This document shows, one piece after another, positions 10,547 through 19,449 of a stretch of 64,000 nt of DNA. The stretch's first letter is position 1. Each line of letters opens with the position of its first letter. A model generated the notes under the pieces. That model searched no databases and had not been told where the DNA came from. It saw nothing but the letters and a program-made list of their open reading frames with translations. Source of the stretch: Thiomonas bhubaneswarensis. GTDB taxonomy: Bacteria > Pseudomonadota > Gammaproteobacteria > Burkholderiales > Burkholderiaceae_C. Where the stretch lies: NCBI RefSeq assembly GCF_001418255.1, contig NZ_LIPV01000001.1, positions 350,607-414,606 on the forward strand, written 5' to 3'. A program made the position numbers and the translations under genes.

Positions 10547-11362
10547 TCAGGCAGCGTGCGCCAGCTCGTCCTCGCGCTTGCGCGCGGCGAACTGCCGACA
10601 GGCGTTGCCGAAAGCGGCATAGAGCGCGCGCGACACGGGGTTTTGCGCGGCCTGCCATTCGGGATGCCACTGCACCGCCAGCAGAAACCCCGGCTCGGGG
10701 CTGTTGGCGGCACGGTGGGCGGGTTGGTAGATGTAGGCCTCGACCAGACCGTCGGGCGCATGCGCCTGCGCCAGCAGATCGGGCGCGAGGGTCTGGATGC
10801 CCTGGCCATGCAGGCTGTTGACCTCCCAGGAGTCGACGCCGACGATGGCCGCAAGCGGGCCGCCGGGCACGGCGTGCACGCGATGCGCCGGGCCGTATTG
10901 CCCGGCCGCGTCGAGCGCTTCGTCTTCGCGGTGGTCATCGAAGCCCGGCGTGTTGTGCACCTCCTGCAGCAGGCTGCCACCCAGCGCCACATTGATCTCC
11001 TGAAAGCCGCGGCAGATGCCGAACACCGGAATGCCGCGGGCGATGGCGGCGCGGATCAGCGGCAGGGTGGTGGCGTCGCGCGCCGGGTCGGCCGGCGACT
11101 CGGGGTTGCTCAGCGTCTGGCCGTAATGATGCGGCTCGATGTTCGACGGCGAGCCGGTAAACACCAGGCCATCGACAGCATCGAGCACCGCGTCGATCGG
11201 CAGATCGGCCCCCATCGACGGCAACAGCAGCGGCAACACGCCAGCCAGTGGCAGCAGGGGATCGACATACTTCTGCGCCACGGCGTAGGTCGGGTGCCCG
11301 CCCAGCGGCTTCAGATCGGTGGTGACGGCAACGCGGGGATACGAAACGGGGGAAGGCGGCAT
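10547..11362 (-). CDS. puuD: Gamma-glutamyl-gamma-aminobutyrate hydrolase (class I glutamine amidotransferase)
   Basis: 271-residue class I amidotransferase-fold hydrolase that releases GABA and glutamate from gamma-glutamyl-GABA, the last Puu step. The nucleophile elbow is FGICRGFQEIN with the catalytic Cys, and the His-x-Glu pair is in AVQWHPEWQ. ATG at 11362 was taken as start; an in-frame TTG seven codons upstream is possible but has no better ribosome site. It is divergent from the MocR-type regulator gene at 11648. Confidence 0.9.
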   Translation of the reverse strand: MPPSPVSYPRVAVTTDLKPLGGHPTYAVAQKYVDPLLPLAGVLPLLLPSMGADLPIDAVLDAVDGLVFTGSPSNIEPHHYGQTLSNPESPADPARDATTLPLIRAAIARGIPVFGICRGFQEINVALGGSLLQEVHNTPGFDDHREDEALDAAGQYGPAHRVHAVPGGPLAAIVGVDSWEVNSLHGQGIQTLAPDLLAQAHAPDGLVEAYIYQPAHRAANSPEPGFLLAVQWHPEWQAAQNPVSRALYAAFGNACRQFAARKREDELAHAA

Positions 11363-11647
11363 GATGAACAACGAAGAATTCAAGGGTCAGGCCAGTGGAA
11401 CGCGATCGCCGCTGCGGTCAACACCCGATGCAGCGGCATTACAAAGATGGTGCATTGTCGCGCTCTTTTTTGGTGCGCCGCAATAAACCTGCGCACCACT
11501 TCAGAAACGAAAAATACTAGGGTTTTCCTTAGGTTAGCGGGATTCGATAGCCTCAATTTACCTGCCAACTGGTACTCTCGGAAGTGCCACTCGCCGCTTT
11601 TATCATGGAGCCAGTTGCAGCCTCTTCCTGGCAACTCATGCCGCATC
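11363..11647. promoter_or_regulatory. Divergent control region between puuD and the MocR regulator
   Basis: This 285-base non-coding region holds two kinds of symmetry. TGGTGCGC (11471-11478) and GCGCACCA (11491-11498) form a perfect 8-base inverted repeat. Nearer the regulator gene, related half-sites occur as CCAACTGG (11565-11572), GCCAGTTGC (11610-11618) and GGCAACT (11629-11635); AGTTGC and GCAACT pair across an 12-base spacer. MocR proteins usually bind such repeated half-sites next to their own gene, so these are candidate operators for both puuD and the regulator. Not verified. Confidence 0.4.
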
Positions 11648-13165
11648 ATGCGCCCCCTTGCACTCTCCGAACTCCTGCTCACCGAACTCCAGCGCGTCGA
11701 GACCGATGGCGCGGCGCTGCCGCCGCTAAACCGCAGACTCTACCTCTCGCTGCGCGGCGCCATTCTGGCCGGGCGCATCACCGCCGGAGTGCAGTTGCCG
11801 TCCACCCGCGACCTGGCGCGCGACCTCGAACTTTCGCGCAACACGGTGATGTCGGCCATCAACCAGCTCACCGCCGAAGGCTATCTCACCGCACGCCAGG
11901 GCAGCGGCACCTTCGTTTCCGAGACTCTGCCCGAACTCGGCCCGCTGAGCCCGGCGCGCGGGCGCAAGGCGGCGCAGACCGCCGCCCAGGACGGCTCGCC
12001 GCGTGAACTCTCGCAGCGCGGCCATCTGCTGACGGCGCAGTCGGGCTCGGCGGATTACGAGGTGCAGCCGTTCGCACCCGGCGAGATCGATTTTGCCGAG
12101 TTCCCCATTCAGCTCTGGCAAAAGCTGCAGGCCAAGTATTGGCGCAGCCTAGACCGCGATCTGCTCGACTATGGCCAGGAAGGCGGCTACATGCCGCTGC
12201 GCGCGGCCATCGCCGCTTACCTCAGCCTGTCGCGGTCGGTGCGCGTCACCCTCGAGCAGGTGCTCATCACCTCGGGCACGCAGCAGTCGCTCGACCTGGC
12301 CGCGCGCCTGCTCACCGATCACGGCGACGAGGCCTGGGTGGAAAACCCCTGCTACTGGGGCGCGCGCAAGGCGCTGCAAGCCGCAGGTCTCAAGCTCAAA
12401 CCCATCGACGTGGATGGGGAGGGCATGGCGCCCTCGGCCACGGACTGGCAGCAAGGCAGGCCGCGGCTGATCTATGTCACGCCCTCCCATCAATACCCGC
12501 TCGGGCATGTGATGAGCCTGCAGCGCCGCCGCGCCCTGCTGCAGTTCGCCGCGCAGCAGCGCTGCTGGATTTTCGAGGACGACTACGACAGCGAGTTCCG
12601 CTTCGGCGGCCGCCCCTTCGCCAGCCTGCAGGGGCTGGACGACCATGCCCAGGTGCTTTACTCGGGCACGTTTTCCAAGGTGATGTACCCCGGCATCCGT
12701 CTGGGCTATCTGGTGGTGCCGACCGATCTGCTGCCCGCCTTCAACACCGGGCTCTACGACCTGTACCGCCCGGGTCAGCTTATGCTGCAGGCCGCCTTGA
12801 CCGACTTCATCACCGAGGGCCACCTCAACACCCTCATCCGCCGCCTGCGAGTGGCCTATCAGGCCCGGCGCGACGAACTGGCGCGGCGCATCCAGCGCTG
12901 CCTGGGCGAGCGGGTGCAGATTTCGGGACAGGAATCGGGGCTGCACCTGTGCCTGCTGTTTCGCGACGAAGACCGGGTCGATGACGAAGCCATCGCCCGA
13001 GCCGCCGACGCGCAAGGCATGACCGTGCGGCCGCTGTCGCGCTATTACCTCGGCACACCCCAGCAGCGCGGGCTGATTCTCGGCTATGCCTATGTGCCCA
13101 CCGAGCGGGTACCGCCCTGGGCGCAGAAGCTGTGTCAGCTCATTCGCGGGCAGTTGCCTGATTGA
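11648..13165 (+). CDS. MocR-family transcriptional regulator (GntR winged helix plus aminotransferase-like domain)
   Basis: 505 residues. Residues about 20-95 form a GntR winged helix (LYLSLRGAILAGRI, then LPSTRDLARDLELSRNTV and EGYLTARQGSGTFV). The rest is a fold-type I aminotransferase domain with PLP-site residues including D in EDDYDSEFR and the Schiff-base lysine in YSGTFSKVMYPG. Such proteins sense PLP-linked amines, for example PdxR, GabR and TauR. Situated between the two minus-strand polyamine gene blocks and the only regulator there, it probably controls polyamine or GABA catabolism. The ATG at 11648 fits the start of the winged helix; the same open frame extends upstream but is antisense to puuD and puuA. 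Confidence 0.88.
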   Translation: MRPLALSELLLTELQRVETDGAALPPLNRRLYLSLRGAILAGRITAGVQLPSTRDLARDLELSRNTVMSAINQLTAEGYLTARQGSGTFVSETLPELGPLSPARGRKAAQTAAQDGSPRELSQRGHLLTAQSGSADYEVQPFAPGEIDFAEFPIQLWQKLQAKYWRSLDRDLLDYGQEGGYMPLRAAIAAYLSLSRSVRVTLEQVLITSGTQQSLDLAARLLTDHGDEAWVENPCYWGARKALQAAGLKLKPIDVDGEGMAPSATDWQQGRPRLIYVTPSHQYPLGHVMSLQRRRALLQFAAQQRCWIFEDDYDSEFRFGGRPFASLQGLDDHAQVLYSGTFSKVMYPGIRLGYLVVPTDLLPAFNTGLYDLYRPGQLMLQAALTDFITEGHLNTLIRRLRVAYQARRDELARRIQRCLGERVQISGQESGLHLCLLFRDEDRVDDEAIARAADAQGMTVRPLSRYYLGTPQQRGLILGYAYVPTERVPPWAQKLCQLIRGQLPD

Positions 13166-13172
13166 ACCCGGC

Positions 13173-13883
13173 TCAGGCCGCGTGCGCCACCCCGGCGAGC
13201 TGCTCCATGCGGGCGGTATCCTCGCGCAGCGCGGCAGCGTCTCCAGCGAAAACGATTTCGCCTTCCGACAGCACATAGGCGCGATCGGCCAGTTGCAGCG
13301 CGAGGAAGGCGTTCTGCTCGACCAACAGCACCGAAATGCCCTCCTCCTTCATGCGGCCCACGGTGCGCATGACCTCCTGCACGATGACGGGCGCCAGTCC
13401 CTGCGAAGGCTCGTCGAGGATCAGCAGCTTGGGGTTGAGCAGCAGGGCGCGGGCGATGGCCAGCATCTCCTGCTCGCCTCCAGACAGCCGCCCGCCTTTG
13501 CTGGTGCGGCGCTCGTGCAGCCGCGGAAAGAGCTTGTACACCGCATCGATGTTCCAGCGGCCGGGCGTTTCGTGCACCACCAGCAGGTTTTCGTGCACCG
13601 TGAGGTGGCCGAAAATCTTGCGACCCTCGGGCACATAGCCCACGCCCAGCGCGGCGATGCGATGCGGCGAGGCGCCGGTCATGTCCTTGCCGAAGAATTT
13701 GATCTTGCCCTGGCGCGGCGGGGTCAGCCCCATGACCGAGCGCATGGTGGTGGTCTTGCCGGCGCCGTTGCGGCCGAGCAGGGCGACCAGCTCCCCCTCG
13801 CCCACGGTCATCGAGACGCCTTTGAGGATGTGGCTTTTGTCGTAATAGGTGTGAATCGCGTCGAGTTCGAGAACGGCAGTCAT
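13173..13883 (-). CDS. livF: Liv-type ABC transporter ATP-binding protein (LivF)
   Basis: 236-residue ATPase of the branched-chain amino acid/amide family, LivF type. Walker A is GRNGAGKTT, signature LSGGEQEM, Walker B LLILDEPSQGLAP, H-loop replaced by the family's usual glutamine-type LLVEQN. Last gene of a five-gene transporter operon (binding protein, livH, livM, livG, livF). It ends 7 bases from the convergent end of the MocR gene. Actual substrate unknown. Confidence 0.88.
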   Translation of the reverse strand: MTAVLELDAIHTYYDKSHILKGVSMTVGEGELVALLGRNGAGKTTTMRSVMGLTPPRQGKIKFFGKDMTGASPHRIAALGVGYVPEGRKIFGHLTVHENLLVVHETPGRWNIDAVYKLFPRLHERRTSKGGRLSGGEQEMLAIARALLLNPKLLILDEPSQGLAPVIVQEVMRTVGRMKEEGISVLLVEQNAFLALQLADRAYVLSEGEIVFAGDAAALREDTARMEQLAGVAHAA

Positions 13884-13896
13884 GGCTGGGCTCCGG

Positions 13897-14646
13897 TCAG
13901 GCCGCCTGGCCGAGGTAGGCGGCCTGGACCTTGGGATTGCTGGAGATCTGTTCGGCGGTGCCTTCGGCCAGCATGGTGCCGTTGTCGAGCACGGTGATGC
14001 GGTCGGCGATGCCGAACACGATCTCCATGTCGTGCTCGACGAACAGGGTGGTGATGCCGCGGTTCTTGTTGAGGTCGCGGATCAGGGAGGTCATGTGGTG
14101 GGTTTCCTCTTCGCCCATGCCGGCCGTGGGCTCGTCGAGCAGCAGCAGCTTGGGACTGCGCGACAGCGCGATGCCCACTTCGACCACGCGCTGGTCGCCG
14201 TGCGACATCTCGCCGGTGATGCGCCCGGCTTTGCCATCGAGCCGCACCATGTGCATCAGTTCCTCCACGCGGTCGTCGATGCGCTGGCGCAGCGTCCGCC
14301 CCATCCACGGCCGCAGGTTCACGCCCTGCGCCACCTCCACGGCAATGCGCAGGTTTTCATAGACGGTGAGCGAGCGGAAGATTTCAGTGATCTGGAAGGT
14401 GCGGATGATGCCGCGCTTGACCAGCTCGCCCGGGTTGACGGTCTGGATCTCGCGGCCGTCGAACACGATACGGCCGTCGCTTGGTGGAAAGAAGCCGCTG
14501 ATCAGATTGAACAACGTGGTCTTGCCCGCGCCATTGGGGCCGATGACCGCGCGCAGCTCGCCCGGCTGCACATCGAGCGAAATATCGGTCAGCGCCTTGA
14601 GCGCGCCGAAGCGGCGTGACACGCCATGCAGTTGCAGCAGGCTCAT
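13897..14646 (-). CDS. livG: Liv-type ABC transporter ATP-binding protein (LivG)
   Basis: 249-residue ATPase. Walker A GPNGAGKTT, Walker B LLLLDEPTAGMG, and switch histidine in VEHDMEIVFG. The signature reads MSHGDQRVVEVG rather than the LSxGQ of textbook LivG; SHGDQR variants are seen in amide/urea-type and other Liv subfamilies. The ATG at 14646 overlaps the end of livM by four bases, showing translational coupling. Confidence 0.88.
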   Translation of the reverse strand: MSLLQLHGVSRRFGALKALTDISLDVQPGELRAVIGPNGAGKTTLFNLISGFFPPSDGRIVFDGREIQTVNPGELVKRGIIRTFQITEIFRSLTVYENLRIAVEVAQGVNLRPWMGRTLRQRIDDRVEELMHMVRLDGKAGRITGEMSHGDQRVVEVGIALSRSPKLLLLDEPTAGMGEEETHHMTSLIRDLNKNRGITTLFVEHDMEIVFGIADRITVLDNGTMLAEGTAEQISSNPKVQAAYLGQAA

Positions 14647-15650
14647 CGCGCATCCCTCCGGCGTTGCAGGAAGCCCATGATGCCCAACGGGAAGAACAGC
14701 ACCGACAGCACGAAGATCAGGCCGATGACGCTCATCCAGTTGTCGGTGACAGTGCTGGCATAGTCGCGCACCAGCACGAAGATCGCCGCGCCCACCAGCG
14801 GTCCCCAGAAGTTGCGCATGCCGCCCAGCACCGCGATCACCACCAGGTCGCCCGAGAAGGTGTAGTTCAGCGTGTTGGGCGAGGTGAAGTTGTCGAGCAA
14901 GGCGTTGAGCCCCCCGGCCAGTGCCACGATGAAGCCCGACAGCGCGAACGAGATGGCCGCATAGCGCTGCACCGGCAGACCGAGAAAGGTGAGGCGCTTC
15001 TGGTTCTCGCGGATGGCCACGAAGGTGTGGCCCAGCGGCGAGTTCAGCACGATCCACAGCACCAGCGCGCCCAACGCGAAACAGGCCACCACCAGGTAAT
15101 AAAAACCCAGCGAGCCCAGCGTCCAGTCGAAGCCGGGGAAGTGCAGGGTGTGGCGCGAAAAACCGGTCAGGCCGTCGTAGCCGCCCGTCACAGCCTGCCA
15201 GCGAATGGCGATGAAATAGAACATCTGACCGATGGCGATGGTGATCATGGCGAAGTAGATGCCGCGCCGCCGTACCGCAATGGGTGCCAGCACCGCAGCC
15301 ACCAAGCCGCCCAGCAGCGTGCCGCCCAGCAGCGCCAGCAGCACGTTATGCGTCAGGTACTTGAGAATCAGCCCGACGCCGTAGGCGCCGAGGCCGAAAT
15401 AGGCCGCATGGCCGAAGGACAGACCGCCGGTGTGGCCGAGCAGCAGGTTCAGGCCCATCGCGGCCAGGCCATAGATCAACACACGCGAGGCGATGTCGTT
15501 GTAGCTACCGACGTAGTGCAGCCAGGCCGGGGCGCTGAGCAGCACCAGCGCGAGCACGATCGTGCCCAGGTGGCGTTTGATGGAAGAAGGTCGCATGGCG
15601 GAACCGTATGAGGCTGCGGATTTGGGGGCAGTGGGAGCAGGCGCGTTCAT
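14643..15650 (-). CDS. livM: Liv-type ABC transporter permease (LivM)
   Basis: 335-residue inner-membrane permease with about nine hydrophobic segments after a 28-residue hydrophilic N-terminus. The family motif GLNLLLGHTGGLSFGHAAYF is present, and the coupling region reads TFVAIRENQKRLTFLGLPV. It overlaps livG at its 3' end and livH at its 5' end by four bases each. Confidence 0.9.
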   Translation of the reverse strand: MNAPAPTAPKSAASYGSAMRPSSIKRHLGTIVLALVLLSAPAWLHYVGSYNDIASRVLIYGLAAMGLNLLLGHTGGLSFGHAAYFGLGAYGVGLILKYLTHNVLLALLGGTLLGGLVAAVLAPIAVRRRGIYFAMITIAIGQMFYFIAIRWQAVTGGYDGLTGFSRHTLHFPGFDWTLGSLGFYYLVVACFALGALVLWIVLNSPLGHTFVAIRENQKRLTFLGLPVQRYAAISFALSGFIVALAGGLNALLDNFTSPNTLNYTFSGDLVVIAVLGGMRNFWGPLVGAAIFVLVRDYASTVTDNWMSVIGLIFVLSVLFFPLGIMGFLQRRRDAR

Positions 15651-16516
15651 TCGAACAATCCTTCCTGTCCCATCAGACCGCGCGGGCGCACCACCAGCAT
15701 CAGCCCCATGATGAGGTAGATCACCGCCTCGCTCGCGGCAGGAAAGTAGGCGGTGGTGATACCCGAGGCCACGCCGATCAGCAGGCCGCCGAGCAGCGAG
15801 CCCAGCAGCGAGCCCACGCCGCCCACCACGATGGCGACGAAGGCCGGCATCAGCAGGCCGTCGCCCATGGTCGGGTCGAGGCCGAGCTGACCCGCGGCAA
15901 GGATGCCCGCGACCCCGGCGAAGACGATGCCGATGACAAAGTTGGCGCTGCGCAGCAGGTAGATGTTCACCCCCAGCGCCGATACCGTTTCCAGATCGGC
16001 ATTGCCGGCGCGGATGCGAATGCCCAGCCGCGTGTAGCGCAGCACCGCGAACAGCACCGCCGTACCCACCAGCGCCACCGCCACGACGAACAGGCGGTAG
16101 CCGGTGAGGAAGAAGTAGGTGTTGCTCAGGGGATGCCCGAGCGATTCGGGAATGGCCAGCGGCACGCCGGTGGCTCCCCAGATGGTGCGGATCACGTCCT
16201 GCATGATGAGTGCCAGGCCGAAGGTCAGCAGCAGCGAATACAACGGGTCACGCTTGTACAGACGCCGCACCAGAAACACTTCGACCAGCAGGCCCAGCAT
16301 GCCGGCCAGCAACGGCGCCACCGCCAGCGCTCCCCAGAATCCCAGATGCGGCTCCAGGGTGTAGGCGAAGTAGGCCGAAAGCGCCATGAACGCGCCTTGT
16401 GCGAAATTGATGGTGTTGTTGAGCCCGAGGATCAGCGCCAGGCCCAGCGCCAGCAGGGCATAGAACGCGCCGGTGATCAGGCCATTGAAAGTGTTGAAGA
16501 CGAGAACGAGGTTCAA
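15647..16516 (-). CDS. livH: Liv-type ABC transporter permease (LivH)
   Basis: 289-residue permease with eight or so hydrophobic helices and the LivH signature LALILGLNNTINFAQGAFMAL near the N-terminus; coupling segment RIRAGNADLETVSALGVN. It starts 78 bases after the stop of the binding-protein gene. The partner of LivM in the channel dimer. Confidence 0.9.
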   Translation of the reverse strand: MNLVLVFNTFNGLITGAFYALLALGLALILGLNNTINFAQGAFMALSAYFAYTLEPHLGFWGALAVAPLLAGMLGLLVEVFLVRRLYKRDPLYSLLLTFGLALIMQDVIRTIWGATGVPLAIPESLGHPLSNTYFFLTGYRLFVVAVALVGTAVLFAVLRYTRLGIRIRAGNADLETVSALGVNIYLLRSANFVIGIVFAGVAGILAAGQLGLDPTMGDGLLMPAFVAIVVGGVGSLLGSLLGGLLIGVASGITTAYFPAASEAVIYLIMGLMLVVRPRGLMGQEGLFE

Positions 16517-16594
16517 GGCTAGGCCTCCGCAGCAGCAGAATGACAGGCTGCGGACTCGCCGTCGGGCGAATCCGCGCGGGCGCTCGCGGCAGTA

Positions 16595-17863
16595 TCAGGC
16601 GCGCGGCAGCACGCAGCCGGTTTGCGAGGGCGGCAGCGCGATCGTCTCGCCGGGCACGATGGCAGAGACGTCGAACAGGTTGGGGTACTTGCCCGTCTGG
16701 ATGACGTGTCCGGGGAACATGCCGAGCATCAACTGGTGATCCTGCGGCCGGTAGAACACATTGCCCGGCTGCAAAGCGATTTCCGGCGGCAGCACCAGCC
16801 CCTCCATCGCCTTCACCACCTTGGCGGTGTCGGTGGACTTGGCCTTTTCCACGGCCAGCTTGATGGCGTGCGTCGTGGCATAGCCGAACCACACCCGCGC
16901 CGTCGGGTATTCGCCTTTGTTGGCGGCCTTGAAACGATTGACGAAATCGGCCACATGCGGCGTCTTGGGCTGATTCCAGTACCACTCCATGGTCCACCAG
17001 CCATAGCGCGCCGCTTCGGGCAACGCCTGCGCCTGCTCCAGTTCGAACAGCGCACCGCCCACGGCGATGTCCTTGTTGATGCCGAACTGGGCGATCTGCT
17101 TCATGGCATTGACCTGGTCATTGCCCGCCAGCAACAGGCACAGCACGTCAGGCGACTTGGCCTTCACATCGATCAGGTAGGACGAGAAGTCGGTCGTGCC
17201 CACCGGGGCCAGCGCCCCGCCCACCACGGTGCCGCCGACCTTCTTCAATTGGGTGGTGTAGTCGGCCTGCTCGGACTGACCGAAGGCATAGTCGGTAGTC
17301 AGGAAATACCACTTCTTGCCGAATTTCTTGTAGAGCGTCTCGAAGTCACCGGCGGTCAGCATCCAGGTGGTCGAGCAGGTGCGGAAGGTGGTGGTCTTGC
17401 ATTCCTTGCCGGTCAGGCTGTCGACGTGGCCCCCGGTGCAGACGAACAGCTTGTCGTGGCGGTTGGCGAACTGCGACACCGCCAGCGACGCCGCCGAGTT
17501 CACCGTACCCATGAGAAAGTCCACCTTGTTCTGGCTGAGCAGGCGCGAAGCCTTGTCCACCGCGGTGCCTGGGTTGCCCGCGCTGTCTTCGACGAAGATC
17601 TGCAGGGGCCGCCCCATCACGCCACCGGCCTTGTTGATCTCGGCTTCGGCAAACTGCGCGCCCTTGATTTCGCTCTGCCCCAGCGCGGCGAAGGTGCTGG
17701 TGATCGGATCGATCATGCCGATCTTCACCGGGTTCTCGCCCGCGCCCCAGCTCTGCGGCTGCGTGCCCAACAGGGCTGCCAGACCTGCCGCGCCGCCAGC
17801 CTTGATCAGGGTGCGACGGTCCATGCTGACGTGGTCGAGATCGCGCTTGTCTTCCTTGTTCAT
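16595..17863 (-). CDS. Liv-type ABC transporter substrate-binding protein with Tat-like signal
   Basis: 422 residues, type I periplasmic-binding fold of the branched-chain amino acid/amide family (IGMIDPITSTFAALG, then VEDSAGNPGTAVDKASRL). The N-terminus has MDRRTLIKAGGAAGL, a twin-arginine motif (R16-R17) before a short hydrophobic stretch, so export is probably by Tat. ATG at 17863 has AGGAG 7 bases upstream; an in-frame ATG eight codons earlier is less good. First gene of the transporter operon embedded between puuB and the MocR gene. Substrate may be an amide, urea or amino acid; it cannot be told from sequence. Confidence 0.85.
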   Translation of the reverse strand: MNKEDKRDLDHVSMDRRTLIKAGGAAGLAALLGTQPQSWGAGENPVKIGMIDPITSTFAALGQSEIKGAQFAEAEINKAGGVMGRPLQIFVEDSAGNPGTAVDKASRLLSQNKVDFLMGTVNSAASLAVSQFANRHDKLFVCTGGHVDSLTGKECKTTTFRTCSTTWMLTAGDFETLYKKFGKKWYFLTTDYAFGQSEQADYTTQLKKVGGTVVGGALAPVGTTDFSSYLIDVKAKSPDVLCLLLAGNDQVNAMKQIAQFGINKDIAVGGALFELEQAQALPEAARYGWWTMEWYWNQPKTPHVADFVNRFKAANKGEYPTARVWFGYATTHAIKLAVEKAKSTDTAKVVKAMEGLVLPPEIALQPGNVFYRPQDHQLMLGMFPGHVIQTGKYPNLFDVSAIVPGETIALPPSQTGCVLPRA

Positions 17864-18117
17864 GCCTGTCTCCTTGGTTGTCGTCAAAATGACGCTTTTT
17901 GTGAACCGGGACGACTATAGGCAGCGGCACTGTAAAGCGGTAGAGGGCAAAGCAGACGAAGTTGCAACCTCGTGTAACCAACGTGTCGGCATGTCATGAC
18001 CCGCTTCAAATCGGGGCCAAACGCTGCGGGTCTACCCGTAGAAGCCGCCTGGCGGTTGTGACTGTTTTGACCTGCGGTGCTGGAATGATGAGCCGGGATG
18101 GGGACGATCTCGCCAGC

Positions 18118-19431
18118 TCACAGCAGATCGCGCAGCCGGTACCAGAGCATGCCCAGCACCAGCGCGGGGGTGCGCAGCAGGTCGCCGCCCGGGAAGGGCT
18201 GATGGTGCAGTCGGGTGAACAGATCGAAACGCTCGGCCTGGCCGGCGATGGCCTCGGCGGCCAGCTGGCCGGCCATGCCGGTCAAGGCCAGGCCGTGTCC
18301 TGAAAAGCCTTGCAGGTAGAGCACATCGGGCGCGATGCGGCCGAAGTCTGGCGCGCGGTTCATGGTGATGTCGACGAAGCCGCCCCAGGCATGGGTGATC
18401 TTCACATCGCTGAGTTGCGGATAGACCGCCAGCATGCTGCGGCGCATGGTGCCGGCCAGATCGCGCGGCGTGGCGGTGGAGTAGCTCACCCGGCCGCCGA
18501 ACAGCAGCCTGTCGTCACCCGTGAGGCGGTAGTAGTCGAGCACGAACTGGGTGTCGCAAACGCAGGCGCGATTGCGCACCAGCGAATTCGCCCGCTGCTT
18601 GCCCAACGATTCGGTGGCGATGATGTAGGTGCCCACGGGCATGATGCGCCGGGCCAGCCGAGGCGACACGGCACCGAGCTGCACGTTGCCCGCGAGCAGC
18701 ACATGGCGGGCGCGCACGCTGCCCCGGGCGGTCTGCACCAGCGCCTTGCCGCCCCCCGCCTGCGCGGCGGGTTTGACGCTCAGCACCGGCGATTGCTCGT
18801 GCATCACCGCCCCGGCTGCCGCGGCAGCGCGACCGAGCCCAAGGGTGTAGTTGAGCGGGTGCAAATGCCCGCCGAAATCGTCGAGCACCCCGGCGCAGTA
18901 ACGTTTGCTGGCGATGAGGCTGCGGGTCTGTTCGGTGTCGAAGCTCTGCAGATGGGTGTAGCCGTATTCGCGCTGCATGTGCTCGGCCCAGGCGTGCAGC
19001 GCGCGGGCCTTCTTCGGGGTAACGGCCACGCTCATCGCGCCGGGCGTCCAGTCGCAGTCGATGGCGTATTCCTCGATGCGGCTGCGCATCAGGCGGATGG
19101 CGTCGAGCGACATCTCCCAGGCGAAGTGCGCGCTCTTGGCCCCGAGCTGGCGCTCGAACGGCTCCATCTCGCTCGCATAGCCTGCCAGCGCCTGCCCGCC
19201 GTTGCGACCCGAAGCGCCCCAGCCGATGTGCCGCCCTTCGAGCAGCACGACCTGCATGCCGCGCTTGCGCAGCTCCAGCGCGGCCGACAGCCCGGCCAGG
19301 CCGCCGCCGACGATGCACACATCCGCCTGCACCTCGCCTTCGAGCGGCGCGTGGCGCGGCGCGGCATGCGCCGAATCGACGTAATACGAGTTTTCGATCA
19401 GGCGCTGGGCCTGCTCTTCCAGCCGCATCAT
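18118..19431 (-). CDS. puuB: Gamma-glutamylputrescine oxidase, FAD-dependent
   Basis: 437-residue DAO-family flavoprotein. FAD-binding motif ADVCIVGGGLAGLSAALEL begins at residue 36, and the C-terminal FAD contact reads QGFSGHGLALTG. The segment GWGASGRNGGQ is typical of PuuB and related amine oxidases. It oxidises gamma-glutamylputrescine to the aldehyde, PuuC's substrate. The start at 19431 has GGAGG 9 bases upstream and lies 18 bases after the agmatinase gene, so the two form one transcription unit. It is separated from puuA/C/D by the Liv transporter and MocR genes. Confidence 0.88.
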   Translation of the reverse strand: MMRLEEQAQRLIENSYYVDSAHAAPRHAPLEGEVQADVCIVGGGLAGLSAALELRKRGMQVVLLEGRHIGWGASGRNGGQALAGYASEMEPFERQLGAKSAHFAWEMSLDAIRLMRSRIEEYAIDCDWTPGAMSVAVTPKKARALHAWAEHMQREYGYTHLQSFDTEQTRSLIASKRYCAGVLDDFGGHLHPLNYTLGLGRAAAAAGAVMHEQSPVLSVKPAAQAGGGKALVQTARGSVRARHVLLAGNVQLGAVSPRLARRIMPVGTYIIATESLGKQRANSLVRNRACVCDTQFVLDYYRLTGDDRLLFGGRVSYSTATPRDLAGTMRRSMLAVYPQLSDVKITHAWGGFVDITMNRAPDFGRIAPDVLYLQGFSGHGLALTGMAGQLAAEAIAGQAERFDLFTRLHHQPFPGGDLLRTPALVLGMLWYRLRDLL

Positions 19432-19449
19432 GCGCGGGGTCCTCCGGGA

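Noticed and set aside
8186..13165. A single plus-strand open frame of about 1,659 codons.
   Set aside because: Only its last 505 codons, from 11648, encode a real protein (the MocR regulator). The upstream part is antisense to spuC, puuA and puuD, and is Gly/His/Arg-rich with no recognisable domain.
17864..18117. Search for a sigma-54 promoter of the Liv-type operon.
   Set aside because: A GCAA...ACCA stretch resembles half of the motif, but the GG-to-GC spacing is wrong.
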